The position numbers were made by a program, and so were the translations under genes. A stretch of DNA of 64,000 bases from Microbacterium oxydans (GTDB lineage: Bacteria > Actinomycetota > Actinomycetes > Actinomycetales > Microbacteriaceae), in assembly GCF_900095745.1 (NCBI RefSeq), contig NZ_FMIR01000019.1:667830-731829 (forward strand). The letters run 5' to 3'. Position 1 is the stretch's first letter, and each line of letters opens with the position of its first letter. A model generated the notes under the pieces. It saw only the letters and a list, made by a program, of their open reading frames with translations, was not told where the DNA came from and made no database searches. This document shows positions 40,789 through 48,845 of the stretch, in pieces.

Positions 40789-42072
40789 ATGAAGAGAACT
40801 CTGGCGCCTCGTCGCGCCCGAATTGGAATGCTGGCGGCGCTTGCGGTTGCAGTCGGCGCGCTGACCCCGTTCGTAGCGGAGCCGCCCGCCGCGCAAGCCG
40901 CGTATGGCGCGATGGTCCAGCCGGCCTCTGGGAAGATTCTTTCGCGCGTCGACGATGGATGCGGCAACCCACGGGATCACGAAGGCATCGACATCTCCAA
41001 CAACGGGGGAACACCGATTATCGCTGCCTACGGTGGGACAGTCAGCGCTCGCACGTATAGCAGCGGGTATGGCAATTATGTGGTGATCTCCCACCCCGGT
41101 GGATATACGACCCTGTATGCGCACATGGTGTCGCCGGGATCGGTGAATCTTGGTCAGGCTGTAACCAAGGGACAGCAGATCGGCGTCGTGGGGAGCACCG
41201 GAAACTCAAGCGGACCTCACCTGCACTTCGAACTGCGCCGCGACGGCGCCAATATCGCAAACCAGGGGTACACGTGCAACACGAACGTCACCCGAGGCAA
41301 CGCGATTCCCATGGACTTCCCCGGCCTCGGTGCGGGTGGCGGTGGAGGGTACGACATCAACTCAGACGGACACGATGACGTCTTAGGTGGAGACACCGAC
41401 ATGACCGCCTATTACGGAAACGGTGCCGGTGGCCTGACCGGCCAGACGCTCGGCAGCGGCTGGGGTACGACCACTGCGATCGTTCGCGGCGATTTCAACG
41501 GGGACGGCAACGGAGACATCGTTACCGTTCGAAACGACGGCAACCAATGGTTCTATCGAGGCAACGGGGCGAGTTCGTTCAACCCGACGCAAGTCGGCCA
41601 TGGATGGGCCAACATGTCATTGATCACGGGCGGTGCGGACTTCAACAGTGACGGCCGCGCAGATATCGTCGCTCGAGCGGCTGACGGCAACCTCTACGCG
41701 TACCGGGGTAACGGCAGCGGGTCTTTCCCCGAACCCCTGAAGATCGGCAACAACTGGTCCGGTATCACCGCCGCCGTGGCGGGCTACTTCAACGGAGACG
41801 CGTATGGCGACATCATCGCTCGCAACAGTGCTGGCTTGCTGTTTCTCTATGCTGGCACCGGCTACGGCATCGGAGCGGGAACCCAGATCGGTAACGGCTG
41901 GAACGGGATGAGCGTGATCACCGGCGGAGGGGACTACAACACTGACGGCAAGGCCGACATCATCGCCCGAGACGCGAGTGGAAACCTCCTGCTCTACCCG
42001 GGCACCGGAAGTGGAGTCTCCAACCCGACGCAGATCGGTCATGGCTGGAACAATCAGCGACTGATCGGCTGA
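40789..42072 (+). CDS. Secreted M23 peptidase with FG-GAP/VCBS repeats, 427 aa
   Basis: A Sec signal peptide ends near AAQAAYG (about residue 38). The M23 endopeptidase domain follows, with zinc ligands His64 and Asp68 (HEGID) and His146 (HLHFE) and catalytic His112 (YAH). A Gly linker leads to five FG-GAP-type calcium-binding repeats with DINSDGHDD, DFNGDGNGD, DFNSDGRAD, YFNGDAYGD and DYNTDGKAD at about 50-residue spacing. It would cleave peptidoglycan cross-links outside the cell, with the propeller as a binding or anchoring module. The region is less G/C-biased at third positions than its neighbours. AGGA precedes the ATG; a terminator follows. Confidence 0.88.
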   Translation: MKRTLAPRRARIGMLAALAVAVGALTPFVAEPPAAQAAYGAMVQPASGKILSRVDDGCGNPRDHEGIDISNNGGTPIIAAYGGTVSARTYSSGYGNYVVISHPGGYTTLYAHMVSPGSVNLGQAVTKGQQIGVVGSTGNSSGPHLHFELRRDGANIANQGYTCNTNVTRGNAIPMDFPGLGAGGGGGYDINSDGHDDVLGGDTDMTAYYGNGAGGLTGQTLGSGWGTTTAIVRGDFNGDGNGDIVTVRNDGNQWFYRGNGASSFNPTQVGHGWANMSLITGGADFNSDGRADIVARAADGNLYAYRGNGSGSFPEPLKIGNNWSGITAAVAGYFNGDAYGDIIARNSAGLLFLYAGTGYGIGAGTQIGNGWNGMSVITGGGDYNTDGKADIIARDASGNLLLYPGTGSGVSNPTQIGHGWNNQRLIG

Positions 42073-42085
42073 TCAACGGCAGAAG

Positions 42086-42120
42086 CCTCCCACCCAGCCT
42101 GAAAGCTCGGTGGGGGTCTT
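42086..42120 (+). terminator. Terminator of the M23 peptidase gene
   Basis: CCTCCCACC pairs with GGTGGGGG around a 14-nt loop, followed by TCTTCTC. It lies 14 nt behind the peptidase stop. Confidence 0.6.
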
Positions 42121-42424
42121 CTCGGTTCAAAGCCCGAGGCGATCGTTGTAACCAGAGATCGCCGTGCAGAGCTGCGTCGTGTCGTCAGTGCACGTGTCCG
42201 TGTCCGATACAGCGAGCATCGCGCGCCACTGCCAAGGACGCGACGCAGATGCTGAACACTGACTCGCACCTATGGCCGAACGGGTGAACGAGGCGATCGC
42301 AGCCGTCGAGCTTCGTCGGACCGAGGCGCTCGAGGCCGCCCGTCATCTCGCTGCCTCGGACGCATCTCTCGTCGTCGTGTGAGACGTATGCGAGACGCCG
42401 CCGGCTCAGCCTTCGGGCGGGCAT
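42121..42424. other. Intergenic stretch with two short unassigned ORFs
   Basis: No complete gene is recognised in these 304 bp. On the plus strand 42272-42382 encodes 36 residues (MAERVNEAIAAVELRRTEAL and on) in an amphipathic, Ala/Glu/Arg-rich pattern like a helix. On the minus strand 42219-42127 encodes 30 residues (MLAVSDTDTCTDDTTQLCTA and on). Neither has a ribosome-binding site. They may be remnants of genes lost when the neighbouring island was inserted next to the tRNA, or chance. Confidence 0.35.
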
Positions 42425-42425
42425 A

Positions 42426-42470
42426 GAAAAAGCCCCGGAGTTCCGCGTAATCCTGCGGTTCTCCGGGGCT
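42426..42470 (-). terminator. Rho-independent terminator of tRNA-Pro
   Basis: On the minus strand AGCCCCGGAG pairs perfectly with CTCCGGGGCT (10 bp, 20-nt loop), followed by TTTTTC. It begins 4 nt behind the tRNA. Confidence 0.85.
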
Positions 42471-42473
42471 TTG

Positions 42474-42550
<77 letters not shown>

Positions 42551-42645
42551 TTGTTCTGCACTCTCGCGCAGGCAACTCCCCTATCTTAGCCGCAACCCGA
42601 GCCCCTCCGCGAACCGAGCCGTTGCGGGTTGTCGGATGCCGCGCG

Positions 42646-42658
42646 TACCGTCGCGTGC
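42646..42658 (+). promoter_or_regulatory. -10 box TACCGT, leaderless start
   Basis: TACCGT (42646-42651) is followed by 7 nt and ATG 42659; no ribosome site is present. Confidence 0.45.
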
Positions 42659-43243
42659 ATGGTGACGATCACGACCGAGGTAGCGACGACCGACCGCTGG
42701 GACGATGTGCAGCACGCTCTCACCGGCGGCGGCGACGGCGCGAGCTGCCAGTGCATCTGGCCCGTGCTGAGCAACAAGGACTGGAACACGACCACGACCC
42801 CGCAGCGCACCGAGATGTTCCGCGCCGAGATCGCCGACGGGCCTCCGCCCGGGATCATCGCCTACGTCGACGGCGAGGCGGCCGGGTGGATCAGGATCGG
42901 GCCACGCACCCGTCAGGCTCGCATCCCGCGCACGCGCATCATCGCGGCGGCGACCACCGAGCCGTTCGATGACGAATCCGTCTGGGCAGTCACGTGCTTC
43001 GTCGTGCGGCGCGAGCACCGCGGCGTCGGGCTGAATCACGCACTCCTGGAAGCCGCTGTGGACTACGCCCGTGAATCCGGTGCTCGACTGATCGAGGGCT
43101 ACCCGGTCGACACACGCGGCGAGAAGCAACGAGCCAACGATCTGTTCCACGGCACGCTCGGCACGTTCCTCGCGGCCGGCTTCACCGAGAAGACCGCACT
43201 CAAGCCGGGGCGCACCCTCGTCGCCCTCGACCTGACCCCATGA
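42659..43243 (+). CDS. GNAT-family N-acetyltransferase, 194 aa
   Basis: This is a GCN5-related acetyltransferase. The central strand and acetyl-CoA loop are VWAVTCFVVRREHRGVGLNHALLEAAVDYARESGA, where RREHRGVG matches the R/Q-x-x-G-x-G/A signature. The N-terminal half carries SCQCIWPVLSNKDW and a GIIAYVDGEAAGWIRIGPR strand pair. The acceptor substrate is unknown; similar proteins acetylate small amines or antibiotics. ATG 42659 is supported by the TACCGT box 7 nt ahead. It stands alone between the tRNA and the next leaderless gene. Confidence 0.82.
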   Translation: MVTITTEVATTDRWDDVQHALTGGGDGASCQCIWPVLSNKDWNTTTTPQRTEMFRAEIADGPPPGIIAYVDGEAAGWIRIGPRTRQARIPRTRIIAAATTEPFDDESVWAVTCFVVRREHRGVGLNHALLEAAVDYARESGARLIEGYPVDTRGEKQRANDLFHGTLGTFLAAGFTEKTALKPGRTLVALDLTP

Positions 43244-43265
43244 TCGTGCCGCGCGCCCGAGCCAC

Positions 43266-43277
43266 TAGCGTGAAGGC
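43266..43277 (+). promoter_or_regulatory. -10 box TAGCGT, leaderless start
   Basis: TAGCGT (43266-43271) lies 6 nt before ATG 43278 of the 151-aa gene. The intervening GAAGGC is too close to the ATG for a normal ribosome site. Confidence 0.5.
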
Positions 43278-43733
43278 ATGAGCGACGCGAGCCCGACCAT
43301 CGACGATCCCGAACTCGGCACCTTCACCCGCGCCACCTCCGAGCTCACCGACGGCTCCGTGCTCACGCACGACTGGTTCGTCGGCACGGTCTCGGTCGAG
43401 GGCACGGAACTCGAGCTCATGCTCGAGGGAACAACTCCCGACGAAGTCACGCTGCTGCTCCCCCGCACGCGCGAGGTCGTCAAGCGGCTGCACACGCTGC
43501 GACGGATCGCGACGGATGCCGTCGTCACGAACTTCAACACGGGCGAGCCCGACCCGCAGGACCTCGATGACGCCGCCTCCGATCTCGCGCTCGAGGCGAT
43601 CGAGGCCACCCCCGACGGCACTGTCATCCTCCATTTCACCGACAGCTGCGGAGAGCACTTCCCCGAGGGATACTGGCCGGCCGTGCACCTGGGCATCGAC
43701 GATGCCGTCCAGCAGGTCACCGTCGAATCCTGA
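43278..43733 (+). CDS. Unknown conserved-looking protein, 151 aa
   Basis: The family is not certain; DUF2262-like immunity-associated proteins are the nearest thing I can suggest. Its features are an N-terminal strand pattern (FVGTVSVEGTELELMLEG), LLLPRTREVVKRLHTLRRIATDAVV, and near the end TVILHFTDSCGEHFPEGYWPAVHLG. It is acidic and cytoplasmic, with no membrane segment. Like its neighbours it appears to be translated from a leaderless mRNA. It has no operon partner. Confidence 0.6.
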   Translation: MSDASPTIDDPELGTFTRATSELTDGSVLTHDWFVGTVSVEGTELELMLEGTTPDEVTLLLPRTREVVKRLHTLRRIATDAVVTNFNTGEPDPQDLDDAASDLALEAIEATPDGTVILHFTDSCGEHFPEGYWPAVHLGIDDAVQQVTVES

Positions 43734-43780
43734 GCCCGCGTATGCCTCGTCCGACAGCGCGCCCGACGATCGGCCGAGCC

Positions 43781-43792
43781 TACGATGGGGAG
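43781..43792 (+). promoter_or_regulatory. -10 box TACGAT, leaderless start
   Basis: TACGAT (43781-43786) is followed by GGGGAG and ATG 43793. GGGGAG could mimic a ribosome site but abuts the ATG directly. Confidence 0.4.
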
Positions 43793-44461
43793 ATGCAGCG
43801 CCGCGCCCCGTCCTCGCTGATCGCCTGGACGTTCCTCCCCTACGTCGCGGTCTCCGTTCTCCACGTCATCCTTCTCGCCGTCGGAAGCCCGCTCGCCGGA
43901 CCGACGAAGCTGCTACTGATGCCGATGCTCGCCGTCCCCGTCCTGGCCGCTGCCCGGTGGATCAAGCCGCCGATGACCCTGGCCCTGCTCCTCGCGGCGG
44001 TGCTCTTCTCCTGGCTTGGCGACGGCGTGGGTGCGTTCTTCCCCGCGGCACCGGAACTCCCCCTCATGCTGCTGTTCTTCGGCATCGCCCATGTGGCATA
44101 CATCCTGCTCTTCGCCCGCCGGCTGGGCGTGCGGCGGATGCCCTGGTGGGCCCTGATCTACGCACTCTGGTGGGTGGCGATGATCGCCGTCCTGGGCCCG
44201 CACACCGGGGGCTTGCTGATCGCGGTCGCCGTCTACGGACTCGTCCTCGGCGGCACTGCGGCATTCTCGGCCCGGTGCCACCCACTGATCGCGGTCGGCG
44301 GAGCGTTCTTCCTCGCCAGCGACACACTGCTCGCGTTCCGGCTCTTCCTCCCCGACGGGCTCCCGGTGTGGAGCAGCCCGGCCGTGATGCTCACCTACAC
44401 GCTCGGCCAAGGCCTCATCATCGCGGGCGCGCTGATCACGCTGCGAAAGCGGGCTTCCTGA
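43793..44461 (+). CDS. Lysoplasmalogenase, YhhN family, 222 aa
   Basis: This is a polytopic membrane protein with about eight hydrophobic segments. YhhN/TMEM86 family marks are the early PTKLLLMPML, LFSWLGDGVGAFF, FFGIAHVAYILLFAR and the late GAFFLASDTLLAFRLF; the two Asp-containing motifs are the proposed catalytic sites. The human homologue cleaves the vinyl-ether bond of lysoplasmalogens; the bacterial substrate is uncertain. ATG 43793 is supported by the TACGAT box; an upstream ATG would add a soluble tail. The stop overlaps the next ATG by one base. Confidence 0.85.
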   Translation: MQRRAPSSLIAWTFLPYVAVSVLHVILLAVGSPLAGPTKLLLMPMLAVPVLAAARWIKPPMTLALLLAAVLFSWLGDGVGAFFPAAPELPLMLLFFGIAHVAYILLFARRLGVRRMPWWALIYALWWVAMIAVLGPHTGGLLIAVAVYGLVLGGTAAFSARCHPLIAVGGAFFLASDTLLAFRLFLPDGLPVWSSPAVMLTYTLGQGLIIAGALITLRKRAS

Positions 44462-44832
44462 TGGATGCCGCACGCGTCGACAGCTGGCTCTGGGCGATCC
44501 GCGTCTACAAGACTCGATCGGCCGCGACCACCGCATGCCGTGCGGGGCACGTACGGGTGAACGGCGACAAGGTGAAGGCTGCACAGCAGATCCGCGTGGG
44601 CGACGAGCTGCGTATCCGCATCGCCGGATTCGACCGGATCCTCTTCGTGCGTCAGGTTCTCGTCAAGCGAGTCGGCGCTCCCGTGGCGGCGCTCGCCTAC
44701 GAGGACAAGACGCCCGAACGAGAGCCCCAGGCGGCACTCGGTCTGCGTGACCGCGGGGCCGGGCGACCCACGAAGCGGGAGCGTCGGGACATCGACAAGC
44801 TGCGCGGGCGGAACCATGACCCAGAGGATTGA
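44461..44832 (+). CDS. RNA-binding S4 domain protein (HslR/Hsp15-like), 123 aa
   Basis: This is an S4-type RNA-binding protein related to Hsp15, which binds free 50S subunits carrying nascent chains. The S4 domain is at the N-terminus: RVDSWLWAIRVYKTRSAATTACRAGHVRVNGDKVKAAQQIRVGDELRI. The C-terminus is basic (GRPTKRERRDIDKLRG), typical of the family. It shares one base with the lysoplasmalogenase stop (TGATG), so translational coupling is likely although the two functions seem unrelated. Confidence 0.85.
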   Translation: MDAARVDSWLWAIRVYKTRSAATTACRAGHVRVNGDKVKAAQQIRVGDELRIRIAGFDRILFVRQVLVKRVGAPVAALAYEDKTPEREPQAALGLRDRGAGRPTKRERRDIDKLRGRNHDPED

Positions 44833-44872
44833 TATGCCGTCATCTTCGCCCCGATCTTTCGAATATTTGTTC

Positions 44873-44884
44873 TAGAATAGGGGT
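44873..44884 (+). promoter_or_regulatory. -10 box TAGAAT, leaderless start
   Basis: TAGAAT (44873-44878) lies 6 nt before ATG 44885, in a local AT-rich patch (44855-44880) unlike the rest of the window. Confidence 0.55.
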
Positions 44885-46318
44885 ATGGCTGCTCGGACCG
44901 ACATCGACCTCGAACTCGCGGAGCGACGCCGCGTGCTCGATGCCTGGGCCGAGAAGCGACGGCGCATCGCCGCGCTCGAAGCGGAGGCCGCCGAGCTGCT
45001 GGTGGAGCAGATCGCTCTTCACGATGCCGAGGTGTCAGCGAGCCCGTTCCACCGCGACGCGATTCACCGCTCCATGATCGTGGAGTTCTCCGCCGCCGGT
45101 CATGTCTCCCGTGGGTCGATGGACTTCGCATTCGCCGACGCACAGGCACTTCACGACCACCTCCCCGCGGTCCGTGCAGCGTTCGCCGCGGGTTCCCTGA
45201 GCGCCGGCCATGTCCGCGAGATCGCCCGCGCGAGTGCGCTCGTGGCCGAAGCCATCCGCAACAAGAAGGTCGATGCCGACGTCATGGCCCTGTTCGAGAC
45301 GGCAGTCCTCGTCGTCGCCGAGCAAGACACGGCTGCTCGCACCCGTGCGCACGCCAGACAGGTCGCCAGCGCACTCATCGGCGAGAGCATCGGGGAACGG
45401 CATCGGCGAGCGGCGAAGGAACGCTGCGTGACCGTGAAGTCGCTCGACGACGGCCTCGCCCTGCTCACGGCGGTGTTGCCGGAGTGGATCGCGACCGCCA
45501 TCTCCGACAGGCTGAGCCGAATGACACGGGAGGTCGTGCGAGCGCGGGAGGATCATGTACCCGAGTTCCTGCCCTGGTGGTCTGACGAAGACATCGATGC
45601 TCTGCATCCCGAAGACTTCGCGCTCGACGACCCGACCTTCGACGCCTACGCCGGTGCCGATCCTGACGGGAGAATCTTCGGCGCCGACGGCGACACGTTC
45701 GCGACCGACCCGGAGACCGAGCACATCCCTGCCGACACGCGCACGTGGGCGCAGGTCCAGGCAGACCTCTTCACCGACCTCCTCCTCGCCGGCGACCCGT
45801 CCCTCGCGCACGGCGACGGCCTCGGTCGCATCCAGGGACGCGTCCAGGTCACGGTCGCCGCGACCACGCTCGCCGGCATGGACGACCGACCGGCCGAGCT
45901 CGACGGGCACGGCCCGTTGCACCCCGACGTCGCCCGCGCTCTCGCCGGATGGAACAGCGGATGGACCCGCCTGTTCCTTGACGGCTCCGGAATGCTGGTC
46001 GAGACCGATACGTACACCCCGACCGAGGGCATGCGACGGTTCTTGCGTGCTCGTGACCAGCACTGCCGCTTCCCCGGCTGCCGCATGCCGGTGCACCGCT
46101 GCGAGATCGACCACCAGCACGACCATGCCAAGGGCGGGAAGACGCGCCTCGACAACCTCGGGCATCTCTGCCGCGCGCACCACACTCTCAAGCACCCCGA
46201 CATCCCCGACCCGCATCGGTGGGCAGCGCAGCAGGAACGAGACGGCAGCATCACCTGGCACAGCCCGCTCGGACGCGCCTACACCGATCCGCCACCCCGA
46301 CGGGTCATGTTCGTCTGA
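44885..46318 (+). CDS. DUF222 domain-containing HNH endonuclease, 477 aa
   Basis: This is a common actinobacterial two-part protein. The helical DUF222 region (about residues 30-320) includes FAAGSLSAGHVREIARA, RAKERCVTVK-like RRAAKERCVTVKSLDDG and WIATAISDRLSRM. The C-terminal HNH nuclease domain is CRFPGC, then CEIDHQHDHAKGGKTRLDN and LCRAHHTLKH, with zinc cysteines and catalytic histidines all present. Such genes (13E12-type in mycobacteria) occur in multiple copies and may be mobile or selfish, though no inverted repeats or duplications flank it here. The start is leaderless. Confidence 0.88.
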   Translation: MAARTDIDLELAERRRVLDAWAEKRRRIAALEAEAAELLVEQIALHDAEVSASPFHRDAIHRSMIVEFSAAGHVSRGSMDFAFADAQALHDHLPAVRAAFAAGSLSAGHVREIARASALVAEAIRNKKVDADVMALFETAVLVVAEQDTAARTRAHARQVASALIGESIGERHRRAAKERCVTVKSLDDGLALLTAVLPEWIATAISDRLSRMTREVVRAREDHVPEFLPWWSDEDIDALHPEDFALDDPTFDAYAGADPDGRIFGADGDTFATDPETEHIPADTRTWAQVQADLFTDLLLAGDPSLAHGDGLGRIQGRVQVTVAATTLAGMDDRPAELDGHGPLHPDVARALAGWNSGWTRLFLDGSGMLVETDTYTPTEGMRRFLRARDQHCRFPGCRMPVHRCEIDHQHDHAKGGKTRLDNLGHLCRAHHTLKHPDIPDPHRWAAQQERDGSITWHSPLGRAYTDPPPRRVMFV

Positions 46319-46363
46319 CGCCTGTTCGGTAGATGAACCCTGGCCCCCGGAGGGACGTCAGGC

Positions 46364-47263
46364 TCAGTGATCGATCAGGTCGCGCAGCCATCCGGCCGAT
46401 CGCACATGCTCGGCACCCGCGTGCTCGACCCGTTCGCGCAGGCCACGGTCGCTGGTCACCGCGACCACGGTGTGCTTCGCGGCCACCAGACGCTCGACTT
46501 CGGCGACGATCGCATCATCGCCCGCGGCGTCGGCGCGGATGACGGAGACCACACTCGAATCGGAGTCGATGCCGCGAGCCTGCCCCTCGACCACCATCGA
46601 CACCTCCGGGAACCACGCGGATCCCTCGAGTTCCAGGTCAGCGGCAGGCACGGCCAATCCCTCGAGGCGCGCACGCAGCCGCCGGGCCGCTCCCGCGCGG
46701 TCCTTCCACCACCCGTCCGGCACCGATCCGACGACGTTCGCCGCGTCGACGACGACCACCGGCCGTACCTCGAGCAGGGCGCGCAGCGCCGACCACGACG
46801 CCCCGAAACCCGGATGCAGCGGCAGCTCGGCGACCTGGTCGACCGGCACCCACTCGAGCGCCACACTCTCCGGATCGCTGATCACCGGGTCGAACGGCAC
46901 GCGCACATCCGCGACGACCGTCGTGTACGACCAGATGTCCAGATCGAGAACGCTCGTGAAGCGAGGCCGCACGGCGCCGTCCGGCACGCCCGCTTCCTCC
47001 TGCGCCTCGCGGATGGCGCCCACGATCGCACTCTCACCCTCGTGCAGTGCTCCACCGGGCAACCCCCACGTGCCGCCGAAATGACTCCACGCCACCCGGT
47101 GCTGCAGCAGGATGCCGCGAGCAGGGTCGTATGCCAGCAGACCGGCAGCGCCGAAGCGCCCCCAGTACCGCTCCCCCGACTCGGCGACCACCCACGCATC
47201 GCCCGGATCCCGCGGCCCCTCGGGGCGACGCGGTTCACCGGCAGCAGGAGGTACGACAGTCAC
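46364..47263 (-). CDS. NUDIX hydrolase fused to a NYN/PIN-like domain, 299 aa
   Basis: The N-terminal half is a NUDIX hydrolase: GGTWGLPGGALHEGESAIVGAIREAQEEAGV contains the full Nudix box with its REx2EE core. After about residue 165 a second domain begins, VVVDAANVVGSVPDGWWKDRAGAARRL, with Asp-Ala-Asn and a late VVAVTSDRGLRERVEHAGAEHV, the pattern of NYN/YacP-like nucleases of the PIN fold. The natural fusion suggests removal of a modified nucleotide combined with RNA processing; that link is inference. GTG 47263 follows GAGG. It is transcribed in the same direction as the superoperon, 61 nt behind der. Confidence 0.8.
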   Translation of the reverse strand: MTVVPPAAGEPRRPEGPRDPGDAWVVAESGERYWGRFGAAGLLAYDPARGILLQHRVAWSHFGGTWGLPGGALHEGESAIVGAIREAQEEAGVPDGAVRPRFTSVLDLDIWSYTTVVADVRVPFDPVISDPESVALEWVPVDQVAELPLHPGFGASWSALRALLEVRPVVVVDAANVVGSVPDGWWKDRAGAARRLRARLEGLAVPAADLELEGSAWFPEVSMVVEGQARGIDSDSSVVSVIRADAAGDDAIVAEVERLVAAKHTVVAVTSDRGLRERVEHAGAEHVRSAGWLRDLIDH

Positions 47264-47324
47264 CCCCTCAGCCTTTCACAGCATCGGGGCCACGGCACCA
47301 CGGCGCGACATGCGCCGGAACAGA

Positions 47325-48845
47325 TCAGCGCTGGCGCTTCTCGCGTACGCGCATGTTCACGACGATCGGCGTGCCCTCGAACGAGTAGAGCTCGCGCAGA
47401 CGCCGCTGGATGAACCGACGGTATCCCGGGTCGAGGAATCCGGTCGTGAACAGCACGAACGTCGGCGGGCGCGTCGACGCCTGCGTGCCGAAGAGGATGC
47501 GCGGCTGCTTGCCACCACGCAGCGGGTGCGGGTGCTCGGCGACGAGCTCGGCGAGGAACGCGTTGAACTTGCCCGTCGGGATACGACGGTCCCAGTTCTC
47601 CAGCGCCGTCTCCAGCGCGGGAACCAGCTTGTCGAGGTGACGACCGGTCTTGGCCGAGATGTTCACGCGCGGAGCCCAGGCGACGTGCGCCAGGTCCTGC
47701 TCGATCTCACGCTCCAGGTAGCGACGGCGGTCGGCGTTCTCGAGGTCGTCGTCGTTCAGACGGTCCCACTTGTTGAACGCGAGCACGAGAGAGCGCCCCG
47801 ACTCCAGCACGAGGTCGATGATGCGCACATCCTGCTCGCTGATCGACTCCGACACATCCAGGACGACGACGGCCACTTCGGCCTTCTCGAGCGCGGCTGA
47901 CGTACGCAGCGAGGCGTAGAAGTCCGCGCCCTGCGCCATGTGCACGCGACGACGGATGCCGGCCGTGTCGACCAGACGCCACATCTTTCCGCCGAGCTCG
48001 ACGACCTCGTCCACCGGGTCGCGGGTCGTGCCGGCCAGGTCGTTCACGACCACGCGCTCTTCGCCGGCCGCCTTGTTCAGCAGCGACGACTTGCCCACGT
48101 TCGGGCGACCGAGGATGGCGACACGACGCGGTCCGCCGATCTCCTGCTTCGCGACGGCCGAGATCTCGGGAAGCTTCTTCAGCACGGCGTCCAGCAGGTC
48201 GGCGACGCCGCGGCCGTGGATGGCCGAGACGGGATGCGGCTCACCGAGACCGAGGCTCCACAGAGCCGCGACCTCCGGCTCCTGACGGGCGTCATCGATC
48301 TTGTTGGCGACGAGGAACACCGGCTTGCCGCTCTTGCGCAGCAGCTTGACGACGTGCTCGTCGGTCGAGGTGGCGCCGACCATCGCGTCGACCACGAACA
48401 GCACCATGTCGGCGAGGTCGATCGCGACCTCGGCCTGCATCGCGACCGAACGGTCGATGCCGCGCGCGTCGGGCTCCCACCCACCGGTGTCGACGAGGGA
48501 GAACCGCCGGTCCGCCCACTCGGCCTTGTACGTCACGCGGTCGCGGGTCACACCAGGGGTGTCCTCCACGACGGCCTCACGACGGCCGAGGATGCGGTTC
48601 ACGAGCGCGGACTTGCCCACGTTCGGCCGACCGACGATCGCCACGACGGGAAGCGCCGGGCTGAACAGGATGCCGTCTTCGCCGAGCGTGATGCCGGCGA
48701 GCAGCGCCGCGTCCTCATCGTCCAGGTCGTAGTCGGCGAGCCCGGCGCGCAGGGTCTCCGCCCGCTGCTCGGCGAGCTGCTCGTCGATCTGTTCCATCTT
48801 CTCGGCGAGCTGGTCGGGGCCGCCTTCGTATTCTTCGTCAGCCAC
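47325..48845 (-). CDS. der: Ribosome biogenesis GTPase Der (EngA), 506 aa
   Basis: This is an essential GTPase with two G domains that acts in 50S subunit assembly. G domain 1 has GRPNVGKSALVNRI, DTGG and NKID; G domain 2 has GRPNVGKSSLLNKA, DTAG and NKWD; a KH-like C-terminal domain ends in GTPIVVNMRVREK. The N-terminal 60 residues form an acidic extension (EEYEGGPDQLAEKMEQIDEQLAEQ) typical of actinobacterial Der. Its start overlaps the cmk stop by eight bases. It is the last gene of the conserved superoperon. Confidence 0.97.
   Translation of the reverse strand: MADEEYEGGPDQLAEKMEQIDEQLAEQRAETLRAGLADYDLDDEDAALLAGITLGEDGILFSPALPVVAIVGRPNVGKSALVNRILGRREAVVEDTPGVTRDRVTYKAEWADRRFSLVDTGGWEPDARGIDRSVAMQAEVAIDLADMVLFVVDAMVGATSTDEHVVKLLRKSGKPVFLVANKIDDARQEPEVAALWSLGLGEPHPVSAIHGRGVADLLDAVLKKLPEISAVAKQEIGGPRRVAILGRPNVGKSSLLNKAAGEERVVVNDLAGTTRDPVDEVVELGGKMWRLVDTAGIRRRVHMAQGADFYASLRTSAALEKAEVAVVVLDVSESISEQDVRIIDLVLESGRSLVLAFNKWDRLNDDDLENADRRRYLEREIEQDLAHVAWAPRVNISAKTGRHLDKLVPALETALENWDRRIPTGKFNAFLAELVAEHPHPLRGGKQPRILFGTQASTRPPTFVLFTTGFLDPGYRRFIQRRLRELYSFEGTPIVVNMRVREKRQR

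Noticed and set aside
44885..46318. Intron- or intein-type homing endonuclease
   Set aside because: The HNH domain is at the end of a DUF222 protein, free-standing, with no interrupted host gene or intron structure.
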